Part shown: piece after piece, positions 1 through 9,956 of the stretch
Layout of the letters: every line of letters starts with the position of its first letter
Numbering within the stretch: the stretch's first letter is position 1
Assembly (NCBI GenBank): GCA_003427395.1
Contig: BFEA01000545.1
Coordinates: 702,174-738,464, forward strand
Source of the DNA: Chara braunii
Lineage: Eukaryota; Streptophyta; Charophyceae; Charales; Characeae
Length of the DNA: 36,291 nucleotides
Direction: 5' to 3'
Position numbers and translations under genes: made by a program
The notes under the pieces: generated by a model
Database searches by the model: none
Told to the model about the DNA's origin: nothing
Seen by the model: the letters and a program-made list of their open reading frames with translations, nothing else

Positions 1-74
1 GCTTGTCAGATTCGATCCCGGTATCAGTCGGGTGACAGTTTGGCATGTTTCCTACTGGGCTAGCTTCTTTTTAC

Positions 75-117
75 GGGAGCTAAACCCGCAGCTCTTCTAT
101 TTGAAGAGCTGCCTCCC
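75..117. other. Strong bulged hairpin in the LTR-like block
   Basis: GGGAG (75-79) pairs with CTCCC (113-117). GCAGCTCTTC (88-97) pairs perfectly with GAAGAGCTGC (103-112) around a 5-nt loop. This gives a 15-bp stem with one 8-nt bulge. In an LTR such a structure could lie in R/U5, but the function is not known. Confidence 0.6.
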
Positions 118-142
118 AATAGGATTCCTGACTGTGGCTTAG

Positions 143-159
143 GGCAGGCTCAGCCTGCC
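143..159. other. Short perfect hairpin
   Basis: GGCAGGC (143-149) and GCCTGCC (153-159) form a perfect 7-bp stem with a 3-nt loop, 26 bp after the larger hairpin at 75-117. A further near-palindrome, CCGCACA/TGTGCGG, lies at 432-447. Confidence 0.5.
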
Positions 160-613
160 GCACTTTGCCAATGGCTGCGCTGCTGCCGACCCGGTGCCGT
201 CCCGGCCCGACGGCTCGTGGCTCAGCGGCCTATAGCCGGCCGCCATGGCATTAGGCCCTTTGTACGAAGCAAACCCCGTGGCTAAAAAAAAAAAACCAAC
301 CTTCTCTGCGTTGCGGCCCTGTTCCAAGCACGGTCACCCTCTTTGAGTCTATCCAGGCCCTGAATCGCGCGGCTTAGCATCTGTGCGACATTATTTTAGG
401 TAGAATAGGTCGAACTTTAGTCTTTCCACGGCCGCACATCTGTGCGGTCTAACCGAAACTTGCGAACGAGTTGGAACTTTTCAATAGCATGTCTTATTTC
501 ATCAGACCAATTCCACGAACTTACATCAAAACTCAGACTTCGTCCGACGTTTGAGAATACAGGGCAGATACCCTTGTCAGGGTTTCTGTCCCGAAAGCAT
601 TCCTAGGCCGCAT

Positions 614-640
614 TGAATGACTTTAACGTCATTCATTTTT
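614..640. other. Hairpin followed by a T-run
   Basis: TGAATGAC (614-621) and GTCATTCA (628-635) form a perfect 8-bp stem with a 6-nt loop, followed by TTTTT at 636-640. The form resembles a terminator, but it lies in eukaryotic repeat DNA, so no function is assigned. Confidence 0.4.
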
Positions 641-785
641 ATCCAAACATAACTCAGAGGTGTTCACCAGGAAAATCCTGGCAGACAACCCCCCCTTCCA
701 TCAATTATGAGCTCAAACTGTTGACCTGATGCCTTCAATTCTTGTGGACTTTCTTTTCAGATGGTTCCGCATCATCCCACTGACG

Positions 786-815
786 ACCATTCAAAATTTT
801 GTCTCTCAGAATGGT
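786..815. other. Hairpin with CAAAATTTTGTCTC loop, copy 1
   Basis: ACCATTC (786-792) and GAATGGT (809-815) form a perfect 7-bp stem. The 16-nt loop carries AAAATTTTGTCTCTCA. Nearly the same loop recurs at 1683-1700 inside a different stem. Confidence 0.5.
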
Positions 816-1677
816 TCTAGAAGCCCTCCAGCGAGATCAAACATAATCCAATTAATGGATACTGCTGTATTCAATTGGGGAATTTCCTTGACTGCCAGGA
901 ATCTAATCCGGGTCTCTTGAGTTTATGGGGATGATCTTCACAACACCTCGACGTACATAACACCGCCAGAAATTTAACCTGGGTCTCCCATACACACAAG
1001 GATACTCACATTATACTACAGTCAGGGTAGACATCAAAACAAAAAACCTCAAGTATTTCATCATCATTTACTGAAAACTTGCGTTTAACCTATTTCCGCA
1101 AATGAGTCAGGATTAACCCCTGACAGGTCCTTCAAAATGTATCATTCTCCTGGATTTTAACTATTCATGAGAGAAACCACCCATCCACATCTTTATGTCA
1201 TTCATCCAACAGTGTGAGCTCATCTTTTCTGATACTCGATAACATATCAAGCAGGGTTGTTCTGACTCTGATGTGATTAGCGTCGAGGAGTGGTGTAATC
1301 CTTTGAAGGACAACATCCCGACATCAAGCCCCGCTTTAGATTTGAGCCTCACTACCTTCCCTCCGATTCCGATTTTATGACCTTATCATTCTGCTGCCAA
1401 TAGAATAGGACAGCCTTGTCCACAGAACCAAAGGTTGGTCAGACCTTAGTCATGAGGACAAGGTGACCCTACCTACTTCAAGGTTAGGACACCAACCCTA
1501 TCCTTGCAGTAAATCGTGGCCGCCTACTCTACAAACAGCGTCCTGATAAAACCGCAAAACTTTCCTCCATTTCAACGGTAATGTAGCCACCCTCTTCTAC
1601 AAGGAAAGTGACAACATCCCGCTATGGACCAGGAACAAAGTTCCGACATGGACCTCATTACCGCCTACAGGGCTGAC

Positions 1678-1705
1678 ATCTTTCAAAATTTTGTCTCAAC
1701 AAGAT
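1678..1705. other. Hairpin with CAAAATTTTGTCTC loop, copy 2
   Basis: ATCTT (1678-1682) and AAGAT (1701-1705) flank the loop TCAAAATTTTGTCTCAAC. The stem differs from the one at 786-815 but is again self-complementary. With only 5 bp it is weak alone. Confidence 0.35.
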
Positions 1706-2071
1706 ATGAGATAGAGTATATTCAAGCCATACATTGCAGTCCATTTTACATGCGTTGTCATCCACAAAACATACACTTAGTCATTCAGAGAAGAATATTC
1801 ATGATAACACACATGGAAAAGACACAGTTGAGAGCCCAAAGTCACCACCACTCTTATCGCAACATTTTATTACTGGATCACAATGAGATCCAAAATAAAT
1901 ATAAACAACTGTACAGAAAATAAAAAATACCTCTAATCAGAAAACAAAAAGAAGTCACATCCTAAGCTATGTTTCAATGTCTGTTTTTCAAATGAAAAAT
2001 AACCACGAATGCTATTACTTTACAGAAATAGTAAAAAATAATTACTATCCTCAATCCCTCTTAATGAATTT

Positions 2072-3483
2072 TCATAAACGAGAACCAGAAACCCAATTGC
2101 TACTACGTGACCCATCCATTTCCTCGATCTCATATGCTCCATGATACGTTTTTCTGACACTGCGATACGGTCCCAACCATCGGCTGTCCAACTTCCTTGA
2201 CCACTGTTTTTCCAAAGATGAATCATAGAAGAGAACAATATCCACAATTTTCAAAGACTTTTTACGAACTCGAAGTTGCTTATCCCATTTGCCCTTGTCT
2301 GCCATCCTGCTCTCTGCAGTCGAAGCAGCAGCCTCTTCAATTTTCTCATCTGTGATCATTATTTGCCTTGCCCTGAGGTCAAGTAACTCTTCTGTAGAGA
2401 GGTTGGTCTCCATATCCTGTTTCTGCCAAGTGGTAAGAAAACTTTCGATTGGGAAAATAGCATGTCGTCCGAACCATAGAGTCACAGGAGTGTATTCAGT
2501 TATTCGCTTGATAGTGATGTTTTCTACGAACATCTTCGCCCTCATATAAACAGGCCATCTTGATGGATTACCCGCACACCACTTTGCCAATAGGTTTGTC
2601 AGAGTAGCGTGCCCTCTCTGAACTGGAGCGTTAGCCTGTGGATGAACTCTAGTAGTATAATTGTAATTTACACCGAGATTTTTCAAAACAGCTTGTACAT
2701 CATCTGCACGAAATTCCATCCTCGATCCATCACGAACTCTCGGATAAACGGATATCGAAGATAAAATTCTTCAATACATCCTGCCAGAATCTTCCCCGTT
2801 CGCTCATGGATTGCGCATCCATCGACGTAGCCGGTTAAGTTATCCCTGACATTAAAGATATACCTGTATCCATTTATCCCTCATGACATTACCAATAGAT
2901 CAAGATGGACTACGGCACCTGGCTCAGTCATACACCGAGAATTAAGCGGTTCAACATACCGAATATTTGAACGTTTCTGACAAAGGACGTAGGAACTACA
3001 AAAGTCAACAACCATTTTCCCCATCCCTTCCCAGAAGTAAAGATGTTGAATTTTTCGCAACGTGACTCGTGCCGATCTGTGACCACCTGCTATTCCATCA
3101 TGTTGCCTGGTTAATCCACATATCACTCTCCTTGGAATACCATTGTTTGACTTCTTGAAGAGATGGCCAAACCTTACAACAAAATCCTAACTTTTTAAGC
3201 GAACTTCTGGATCGATCTCTCCTTCATTAATTTTCTCATTCAACCACAATCCAAATTTCTGATAGATTCCATCATATTCACTTTTACGGAAAAATTCCTT
3301 GATTCCACTACTCCCTCCTTCTTCTGGCATCATCTTGAGATGATCTTCCTGAATCAAGGAATTCACGAGGAATAACAAGCCCCCACAAGTTCTAGAGGCT
3401 TTGTCAACTTGCTCGTGACCTCCCTCGATCGTCAGAGATTCATCTGTAATACTGATAGAGTTAGATAATGCAAAACTCATCAT
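2072..3483 (-). pseudogene. Element A: integrase, broken and missing its catalytic Glu
   Basis: Integrase inserts the DNA copy into the host genome. From 3483 downward there is the tether, then the HHCC zinc domain (HDGIAGGH near 3090, then FCSSYVLC, where one Cys appears to be Tyr). The core follows, with VVHLDLL (first Asp) and VMDRG (second Asp, near 2725). The third catalytic residue reads Gln in APVQRGHATL (codon at 2618-2620), while element B has Glu in MVEKG. The frame is interrupted after 3187 and after 2881, and shifts near the second Asp (about 2715). The C-terminal domain (WSRKLDSRWLGPYR, AYEIEEMDG, WVSGSRL) is present to 2072. No chromodomain is visible. Confidence 0.8.
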
Positions 3484-3565
3484 TTGTTCTGATGTCCTCT
3501 CTCCCCATGGATCTTTTTCAATAAAAGCTTCACCTGTAACTAGTTCAGAATATACCTGATAAGAA

Positions 3566-5315
3566 TTATGTGCATTCCAAACAGATTTTCCAGATCGAAA
3601 AAAAATTATTCTCTAAGTAATTAACAAAATTAATACTTAGCCGATGTTCCTCCCTATCCAGGAAGCTGTCCATAGGGATTGACTCTTCCGCCTGATCCTT
3701 AGATGAATACCATTCGATGCGGCTCAATTCATGTGCCTGGTTCTGAATACCAGAAATACGCTCGATTTCAAAATCAAACATCCATATATATGTTAACCAC
3801 CGAGCGACAGTTGGATCTGATGGAGAATAATTTCTCAATAATTGAGTCAGAGCAGTCGGATCCACTCGTAGAACAAAACGTCTTCCAAATACATAGTTCC
3901 TGAATGTACGAAGACAATGAAGGACAACAAGTGTTTCTTTTTTGAATTGGGAATAATTACGCTCAGCAGTATTCAAGGTCCGACTTTCAAATCTCAAAGG
4001 TCGTTCTTGTCCTCCTTCATCTTTCTGGATCAGAACACCACCCAAAGTAGTAGGTCCTGCGTCTGCTTCCACGATGAAGGGTCCACTTGGATCATTGTCA
4101 AAGCAAGGAACGCCGATAATCATTCCACCTTCTCGAAATGCAGCCTTCATGTCGTCTACTGCTGCCAGTTGCTTGGTCCTCATTCCCAGTCTTGGTTTTT
4201 GCGTACCAATTTCCTCAAATGTTCTATCCTTGCTGCAAACCTCCGGATAAAGATACGCCAAAACCCACAAGTCCCAAGAAAACTTCGTACATCAGTGATG
4301 GATTTGAAAGGAGTTGGCCACTCCAAAATTTTGTTCGTCTTCTTTTTGTCTGGCTGACGACCTTTCTTATCGCAAAGGAATCCCAAAATTGTCGCCCTTC
4401 GCATACAGTGCCTGGATTTGACACCGCTAGCTGTGAGGTTGTACTCCTTCAACTTTTGCAAGACCTTTACCACATCGCGAATATGTTCCCAGACAAACTT
4501 GCGAATGCCTGGTAACACCTCCGTCTCATCTTTTACACGAGGTCCTGGAATGGTCAAATCATCGATATATGGTGAGGTCACGTCTGGACAGAGCGGCTTC
4601 TTGACCCTCATCATATACCGCTGTACAATAGCGACGATATGTGTCCAAACTTCAGGAGCTGAACACATATGGATCAATCCCCTAGGCATATGCATTGCCG
4701 TCATCGGTCTATCCGCTGTATACAAGAGAAATTGATCATAACCTGAATGCAAATCAATCAATGTTATGATGAATCTACCTGCACAAGATTTTGACAGTTG
4801 ATCTGCATGTGGAAGCCCACCCGCATCTCGAACTGTCACTGCATTCAATCTTTCCAGGTCCTGGACCCATCTGAGGACGCCGTTTGGTTTGATAAAACAA
4901 AACCAAGGAGATGCATACGAACCATAAGAATAGTCTGCCACTTTCGTCTGAATTTTCTCATCCAGATACTCAATCACCTTGCGGTGATCGTCTGGATTTG
5001 GATATCGTGGACCTCTTATATTCTATCGCTCGTGCGGTACCCTTTGTATTCTGATAATAGGGATCATATCAACATCCAACCTTCCATGTTCGCTGTCATC
5101 AAAAGCATACGCCAGATGTATGTCCTTTAAGGTACTAACGAGGAGGTCGGTTTCTGCTTTAGTAAGAAATTCATCGTCTCCAATGATCATTCCTTGACTC
5201 TGTCGTCTGTCAATCGACACGGTCCTTCCTCAACCTTCATCTTCATTGTCTTGATCCACTCTCTTTCTTCTTCGTAATAAATTTCTTGGTCCTGAGTGAT
5301 CAAGACAGGCACAGA
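3566..5315 (-). pseudogene. Element A: reverse transcriptase and RNase H
   Basis: RT copies the element's RNA into DNA and RNase H removes the RNA strand. FCFIKPNG and RWVQDLERLN mark the RT fingers, LIDLHSGYDQF carries the first catalytic Asp, and YIDDL (4555-4569) carries the other two. RNase H begins with FIVEADAGPTTLGGVLIQ and continues through FESRTL and RNYSQFKKETL. Breaks seen: TAG at 5316-5318; TAG at 5023-5025 where element B has Trp (PHEPWNLRG); a frameshift around 4180-4270 between RT and RNase H. The frame ends at 3566. All parts align well with element B at 21586-23564. Confidence 0.85.
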
Positions 5316-5329
5316 CTATGCTTTCACTC

Positions 5330-7022
5330 CTACTTTCTTATGCCTGCGCTTCGATCCCTTGACAAGTTTCCGTCCTCTAAAAAAGGACCCTGCCTTGATG
5401 CGGGCATAACCAGAGTACTCACCTCCTGATGTGCATCCAATCGATATGTCAAAGTCATACTTTCTGCACCTCCCACATCTGCTATCACATTAGTTAACGC
5501 CTGCACCAACCCCGGACCAACTAAGGCTCCTGTTGATAGAAAATCTATTGCTCGTGAGATGTCTGGCAAGGCAATAGAAGATTTCCTTGGCTCATCAAAA
5601 CCATCAAATGACTCTTTCTCTTTCCTGAGTCTTTCTGACTCTAGGAAAGAGTAGGATCCGGGATTAAGCTGGTTCCTCGAGTTTTCAGGCCCTGTGTTTT
5701 CGCATTTTCTCACTTCATAATATCCACACACAGGGTCACACAAAGCGACAAACATGGAGTCATCATGCTTATTAATAATTATGCTCTCGGTTCTGCATTG
5801 AAATGGTCTTCCCAGCAAGACCTCATGCTCAACTCTGGGCAGGACATAGAAGTAGGAACGACCTTTCACCCTTCCTACTGAGACCATGACGTCGCTAACC
5901 GTGCCACAGAAGGGAGTTGATCCACTTGCGCCTATAAGGAATTTTGTATCAACTCGATTAATTTGGATTCTTGTCTCCATGGCTTCCTTTTCTCGTTTGA
6001 TATTCATTTCAACACCGTTATCCATCAGGGCAGTAAACTCACCTTGTCCAACATGCACTTTTAGGAGACCAGTGGCAACACATCGCCAGTCCATTTTGGT
6101 TCCCGCAGGTGCCCAATTAGCCTCTGGAGGAATGATGTCTCCAAATTTAACGGTCATTACCTTCCTTCTCGTTAGTCTCTGTTTGAGCTCGTCGCGGATT
6201 TTTGGAGATGCTGCCAGAAATTCCTTTACCGTGACCAAGTCACGCTGACTTTCCAAGATACAATCAACGATCTGCTCAATGTCAATTCCCTTCTCAACAG
6301 GAATTGTGTAAATATTCTTCTTACGTCGAGGCTCCTCTTCCTCGACTGCCTCCTTTCTTTTTTCAACATCTTGCTCTGAAGCGCGTTGTTTTGCTTGCCG
6401 CTCATCTTCAACACGCAGTCTCTCATCTGCATTATCTGAATTGCTTTCTTCATCATCAGGAGCAAGGACTACTTCTACTAGTTCCCTTGACGTACCTCCT
6501 GCAACTGTCTTCTTGCTTAAGGCCTTTCGAGTTCTTCGCACTTGTGGCAATGTCGTCGGGGCTGCTCGCTTAAGTACAGGTTGCGAAACCACATTAGCAG
6601 CCATGAATATAGGACCAGATCAAGATTCAGGTACAATTGAAGAGATATATCAGGTACATCCCATCCTCCAAATAGGTACACATTAGGTAGACCTGACCAT
6701 TCTTCATCCATGTCGAGACACAGTTGAACGACCGTGTCTCAACATTTTCTCATTTTTTCAGTCACCTTCTGGACCCGTTGGATGAGCATTTCTCCTTGTT
6801 CCGTCAGTTCCGTCAATTCCACCTCTGAGTCATCAATCTGTAAAGATTGAAAGACTTTCTCCATTCTAAAGAATTCTTCTTCTTCAGGCGATGCCATTCT
6901 GAAGGTAGCTGGCAAACTTTTTCCCATTCGTCGGAAAACTTCTTTCCTAATGCCTCCTTCGATATCAGGTTCGATCAATTACCTTCAAAATCGAATACTT
7001 CCCCACGAATGGTAGTATACAC
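5330..7022 (-). pseudogene. Element A: Gag C-terminal end, linker and aspartic protease
   Basis: The fragment starts near 7022 with residues matching the part of element B Gag just after its zinc knuckle (VYTTIRGE here, IYSNMDGD in B). A 1-base loss near 6979-6981 breaks this frame. An acidic, Lys/Arg-rich linker follows, then the protease entry GTKMDWRCVA, the active-site region and the downstream LLGRPFQCRTE motif. The active site reads MDNGVEMN where element B has VDTGAEMN, so the Asp is kept but the following Thr is changed. The frame stops at 5330. Just upstream, at 5378-5384, lies T TTT TTA, where the RT frame (-1) becomes the continuing one. The protease normally processes Gag and Pol in the virus-like particle. 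Confidence 0.8.
5378..5384 (-). promoter_or_regulatory. Putative -1 ribosomal frameshift site between protease and RT (element A)
   Basis: In the protease frame the codons read cct ttt tta, giving the slippery heptamer T TTT TTA, a canonical -1 shift sequence (X XXY YYZ). The zero frame stops at 5330. The -1 frame leads into RT (TQDQEIYYEEE, then the RT domain). Element B has the same change at the same place. No strong stimulatory stem downstream was found by eye. Confidence 0.6.
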
Positions 7023-7671
7023 GAAAAATAATAAAGAAAGACGGACGGGGGAGGGGGACGTAGTACCTGGCCCTACCCTCACGGGCCCGTGGTTGGACTC
7101 CCCTCAGCAAAACCAAAAAGGATAGTCCCACGGAACCCTCACACAGCTCCGCTGCTCTGCTTTGCTGCCCGTTGGTCTTGATCCCAATATCTCCGCTGTG
7201 ACAGTCCAACATTGTAACCTATAGGGCTAAGCCCAAGCCTGGTACTAGCCAGCCCGGTATTCCATATGAACAGGTGCGGTGCAGCCCCCAGGCCTCATTC
7301 CTACCTCCCATTAGGCATGCTACTGCTAGGCTCCTGCGCCGGCTTGCCCTCTTTGCGCTGTGGCCGCCCCGCACCCTACTTCGCACGTTAGACTACCAAG
7401 AGTCACCTATCCCTACCAAGGGCACATCTTACTCCTAGTAGCCAAAGTCAAGCCGGCCAATTATGTCGGCTGCATAATCCAGAGTAAAAAAAATCACACG
7501 CGCGCCTTAATCCCGCGCGCCCACTCCTGCCGTACTCTAATCAAGCAACTTACCTATGTAACCAAACAGACCTAGGTGCGTCTCTCGCAGTACACTTTCG
7601 ACCTCTACTCGTACTTCCGGTCACTTGCAAAACCAAGGGCGGATACCCTTGTCAGGGTATTCGCGCCGACA
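7021..7671 (-). repeat. LTR-like arm, inverted copy of 29602-30270
   Basis: The reverse complement of this block matches 29602-30270 along its whole length with scattered substitutions and small indels. On the minus strand it starts TGTCGGCGCG at 7671, a good LTR start (TG). The other end, at 7021, has no clear CA. The left edge coincides exactly with the loss of element A gag. It may be an LTR read in the minus direction, or the 5' part of the LTR of the gag on its right; one terminal signature alone does not decide this. Confidence 0.6.
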
Positions 7672-7809
7672 CCGCGCACCGTCTCGGCGGCTCCCGGAAA
7701 CTATTCCGCTTTTGTCCCTAAGTTGTCTCCGTGTTTTGTTATAATGTATAACTCCTGCGTGACATGGCCGGGAGGGCCCTCGCTCACGCGGGGGCCGATG
7801 CGCTCGACA
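7672..7809 (+). repeat. 3' end of a 5' LTR (element C)
   Basis: The block ends in CTCGACA at 7809, two bases before a PBS, as expected for the CA end of a 5' LTR. About 60 bp of it (from CTCCTGCGTGACATGG to the end) matches 18036-18102 before the PBS of element B. The left limit is the edge of the inverted arm, so the LTR may be longer. Confidence 0.5.
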
Positions 7810-7811
7810 GG

Positions 7812-7829
7812 TGGCGCCGTTGCCAGGGA
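7812..7829 (+). promoter_or_regulatory. Primer-binding site, tRNA-Asp type (element C)
   Basis: TGGCGCCGTTGCCAGGGA matches the complement of the 3' end of plant tRNA-Asp (including CCA) with one mismatch. It lies two bases after the LTR end and about 190 bp before the gag start, as expected for priming of minus-strand DNA. Confidence 0.75.
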
Positions 7830-7855
7830 ATACGGCAAACTACCGTTGTCCCTGG
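7823..7855 (+). other. Stem-loop overlapping the PBS (element C)
   Basis: CCAGGGA (7823-7829) pairs with TCCCTGG (7849-7855). ACGG (7832-7835) pairs with CCGT (7843-7846). A 2x2 internal loop separates the two helices and a 7-nt loop closes them. Element B has a hairpin of the same size at the same offset. Confidence 0.55.
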
Positions 7856-8015
7856 TGGAACGACACTCGGGTAAGAAAATGTTAAGAAATTATAATCTAA
7901 GCTTGTTTTTGTTTTTTTTTTGCAAATGAAGAACCAGGAAAAACTTTACAAAAAAAACAAGGAGTAGTTGATTGAAATAAGAATGTATGGTGTTATTGTT
8001 CTTGTGTTACTCAAG

Positions 8016-9110
8016 ATGTCTAGCGGAAATGGCGACGAGAGGAGAAATGAGATCAAGGAATTGACCAAGGCGATTCAAGAATCATCCGCACAAAGAGATC
8101 AACTTCCAAAAGTGGATGTGCCTTTGTTCGATGGCAACAACGCCTGTTGCTAGGCAAAAAAATTCGAGCAACTGGCAAGTTGTCGAGAATGGACTGACGC
8201 AGAGATGTTGCAGAAAGTAAAATGATATTGTAAGGTCGGATATAAGGAGGAGTTGATTGTCTTGGTGAGCGAATCAAAAGATTGGGCTGAGTTCAAATAA
8301 AAATTGTTCGACAAATATCAGCTGGAGGGTCAGCTATTAGATCTGGATGATCTCCGAAAAGTTGACCGACGAACGTTCGGGTCAACTACACAATTCTTGA
8401 CGGAGTTTGAACGAATCGCTCGACGGATTCCTAATTTGCCAGATAAAGACAAATGCATCATCTTTCTGGACAACTTCTCAGAAGTCGAGCAAAGGGAGTT
8501 GATGAAAGATATGCAAGGGAAATATGACTGGCCAAAAATAAAAATTAATCTTTTGGCGGGAAGCTTTGACCAAATGCTTTACAGATTACTGAAGCAGCGC
8601 AAGGAAAATCGCAAGAAAGAAGATGTCAATAAGGATAAGGATCGTGAAGTTTTCAAGACCTTATCAGATATGAGAGAAATGATGGCAGATATGCGCGTTG
8701 AACGTCTGAAGATGGAAATCATGATGGTCAAGGCAAAGGGAAGTAAAAGAAAGGGGAAAAAGGTTGTTGTGGAAAGCAGCAGCGACAGCGAGAGTGAGGA
8801 AGAAGAACCACCCAAGAAACTGACAAAAGCCGAGAGGAAGACTTTGAATCTGATTCGAGGGGGACAAGGGACTTCCAAGAAGCAAGGGAAGAATGGTGGA
8901 AATGATGGAAACGGCGGAAATGCCCAAGCGCAGCCTGATCAATCCCAACCCGGCCCAAGTCAGCAACAAGCTGGAGGGGGCCGTGGGCGGGGGCGTGAGA
9001 ATTTTGGTGGACGAGGTAACTGGGTCAAAGACCTTACATATAGGTATTGTTTCCAGAAGGGACATGTTATGCGATTTTGTCAACTCATCGCCAAAGACGA
9101 GGCAGACACG
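8016..9110 (+). pseudogene. Element C Gag, with stops and a damaged zinc knuckle
   Basis: Gag forms the virus-like particle and binds the element RNA. I chose the ATG at 8016 (MSSGNGDE), which begins a Gag-like start (VDVPLFDG, then the capsid). The capsid region includes FGSTTQFLTEFERIARRI and a tail rich in Lys/Glu and then Gly/Asn/Gln. Stops lie at 8151-8153 (element B has Trp there), near 8223 and near 8298, all in one frame. The zinc knuckle near 9039-9080 reads YRYCFQKGHVMRFC: the first Cys of CX2CX4HX4C is Tyr (TAT, likely from TGT). The frame is cut off 10 residues after the knuckle by the duplication boundary. Confidence 0.8.
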
Positions 9111-9409
9111 GCATCCTTCAGTGGATACACCCACGAACGGTTGGGCTACGGCTGGGTTACCACTACAGAAAGATTAGCCTGGCCCGGCGCAAGGATGGCA
9201 GGTATAAAGGCGGAGGACAACCCGACGCCCTGGGTTGAAGCGGCATGCAGTGAGTTGCCGATCGCTGCGCTCCCCCTCGACGAGCCGTTTACTGGGCACG
9301 GTGCCAACAGGGCAGCTAGAAGGGAAGGGGACTGAGTGCTGAGGGGGGATTTGGACGGGGAGTTTGTCGTGAGACATGTGGAGAGTGGCAGAGTGATGAG
9401 CCGTGGTGG

Positions 9410-9446
9410 AAGAGAGAGAGGGTGGATCAAAGAAGAGAGAGAGAGT
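9410..9446. repeat. GA-rich simple repeat
   Basis: Two runs of GA dinucleotides lie around 9410-9420 and 9433-9446, separated by a short mixed stretch. The same pattern is in copy 2 near 30717-30753. Confidence 0.7.
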
Positions 9447-9956
9447 GCAGGGGAGCGCTGCACAATGAGAGTAGAAACAATAGTAATAGAAGAATGAACC
9501 TGGATGCGGTTTCGCGCCAGGTGCATTCGAAGGAGGAGGAGGAAAACGGCCGTCGAGGCTAGAAGCTATGGCGGATTGAAAACCTACAACATGCTTACTT
9601 CCTAATGAAAGCCGGCGGAAGGACGTGTTTATCTGAAGTTCTAAGGTAAGGCGAACCAGGCGGTGCTGCTAGAGGGAGGAAAGGACGAGTGGGTGGTGAG
9701 GCAGAAGAGAAAAGGGTGTGCGCGAATGTGTCGAAAGAAAGGGGGGGGGGAGAAGAAAGCTAAAAGTTGATCTAGCTCGCTCGTTTCTGAACGGAATTGA
9801 GCGAACCAGACATCAATCTTGGGGTTTTGGGGCAAGGCGAGCGATGGGAGTGCTAGATTTCGTGCTGAGATAACAGATTGATCGGCGCGAGCACTAGAAG
9901 TTGCGCGGTGCCTAAGTGGAGACGAGCGGGGAGGAAGGAAAAAGGGGGATACGTAC

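Larger units (their letters stand above)
1..596 (-). repeat. LTR-like sequence, edge of a decayed retrotransposon
   Basis: The block contains no coding sequence and is rich in GC and inverted repeats. Read on the minus strand from about 596, it begins with a degenerate version of the start seen at 29602 and, on the minus strand, at 7671: TGTCGG-like bases, then CCCTGACAAGGGTAT. Beyond the first 35 bases it does not resemble those arms, so it would be a different LTR family with a shared terminus. It lies downstream of the minus-strand integrase fragment and could be the 3' LTR of that element, but no matching 5' LTR was found. The left end is cut by the window. Confidence 0.4.
597..2071. other. 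Non-coding stretch downstream of element A integrase; no gene seen
   Basis: No ORF here has a recognisable domain, and the reading frames on both strands are short. The stretch is AT-richer than its surroundings, particularly 1800-2070. It may be the 3' untranslated part of element A or an eroded accessory ORF. Two hairpins with a shared loop sequence (786-815 and 1678-1705) are the only structure I could support. Confidence 0.4.
2072..7020 (-). mobile_element. Ty3/gypsy element A, decayed, pol half
   Basis: Going down the minus strand, the order is: end of Gag and linker, aspartic protease, reverse transcriptase, RNase H, integrase. This order (integrase last) is the Ty3/gypsy order. The 5' part (LTR, PBS, most of gag) is missing at 7020. 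The gag fragment on the opposite strand at 8016-9110 ends where this fragment begins. No 3' LTR could be paired with it. Stops, frameshifts and changed catalytic residues show that it is inactive. Confidence 0.85.
7672..9110 (+). mobile_element. Element C: 5' part of a Ty3/gypsy element (LTR end, PBS, gag)
   Basis: LTR end, PBS and gag follow each other in the plus direction, and the element stops abruptly at 9110 where the large duplicated segment begins. Its Gag ends at the point where element A begins on the opposite strand, so the two may be halves of one element. Confidence 0.75.

Noticed and set aside
636-640. Bacterial-type terminator after the hairpin at 614-635
   Set aside because: The surroundings are eukaryotic retrotransposon DNA and no gene ends there.
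4321-4333. Third member of the CAAAATTTTGT hairpin pair
   Set aside because: The word lies in RT coding sequence (KILEW) and its flanks are not complementary.
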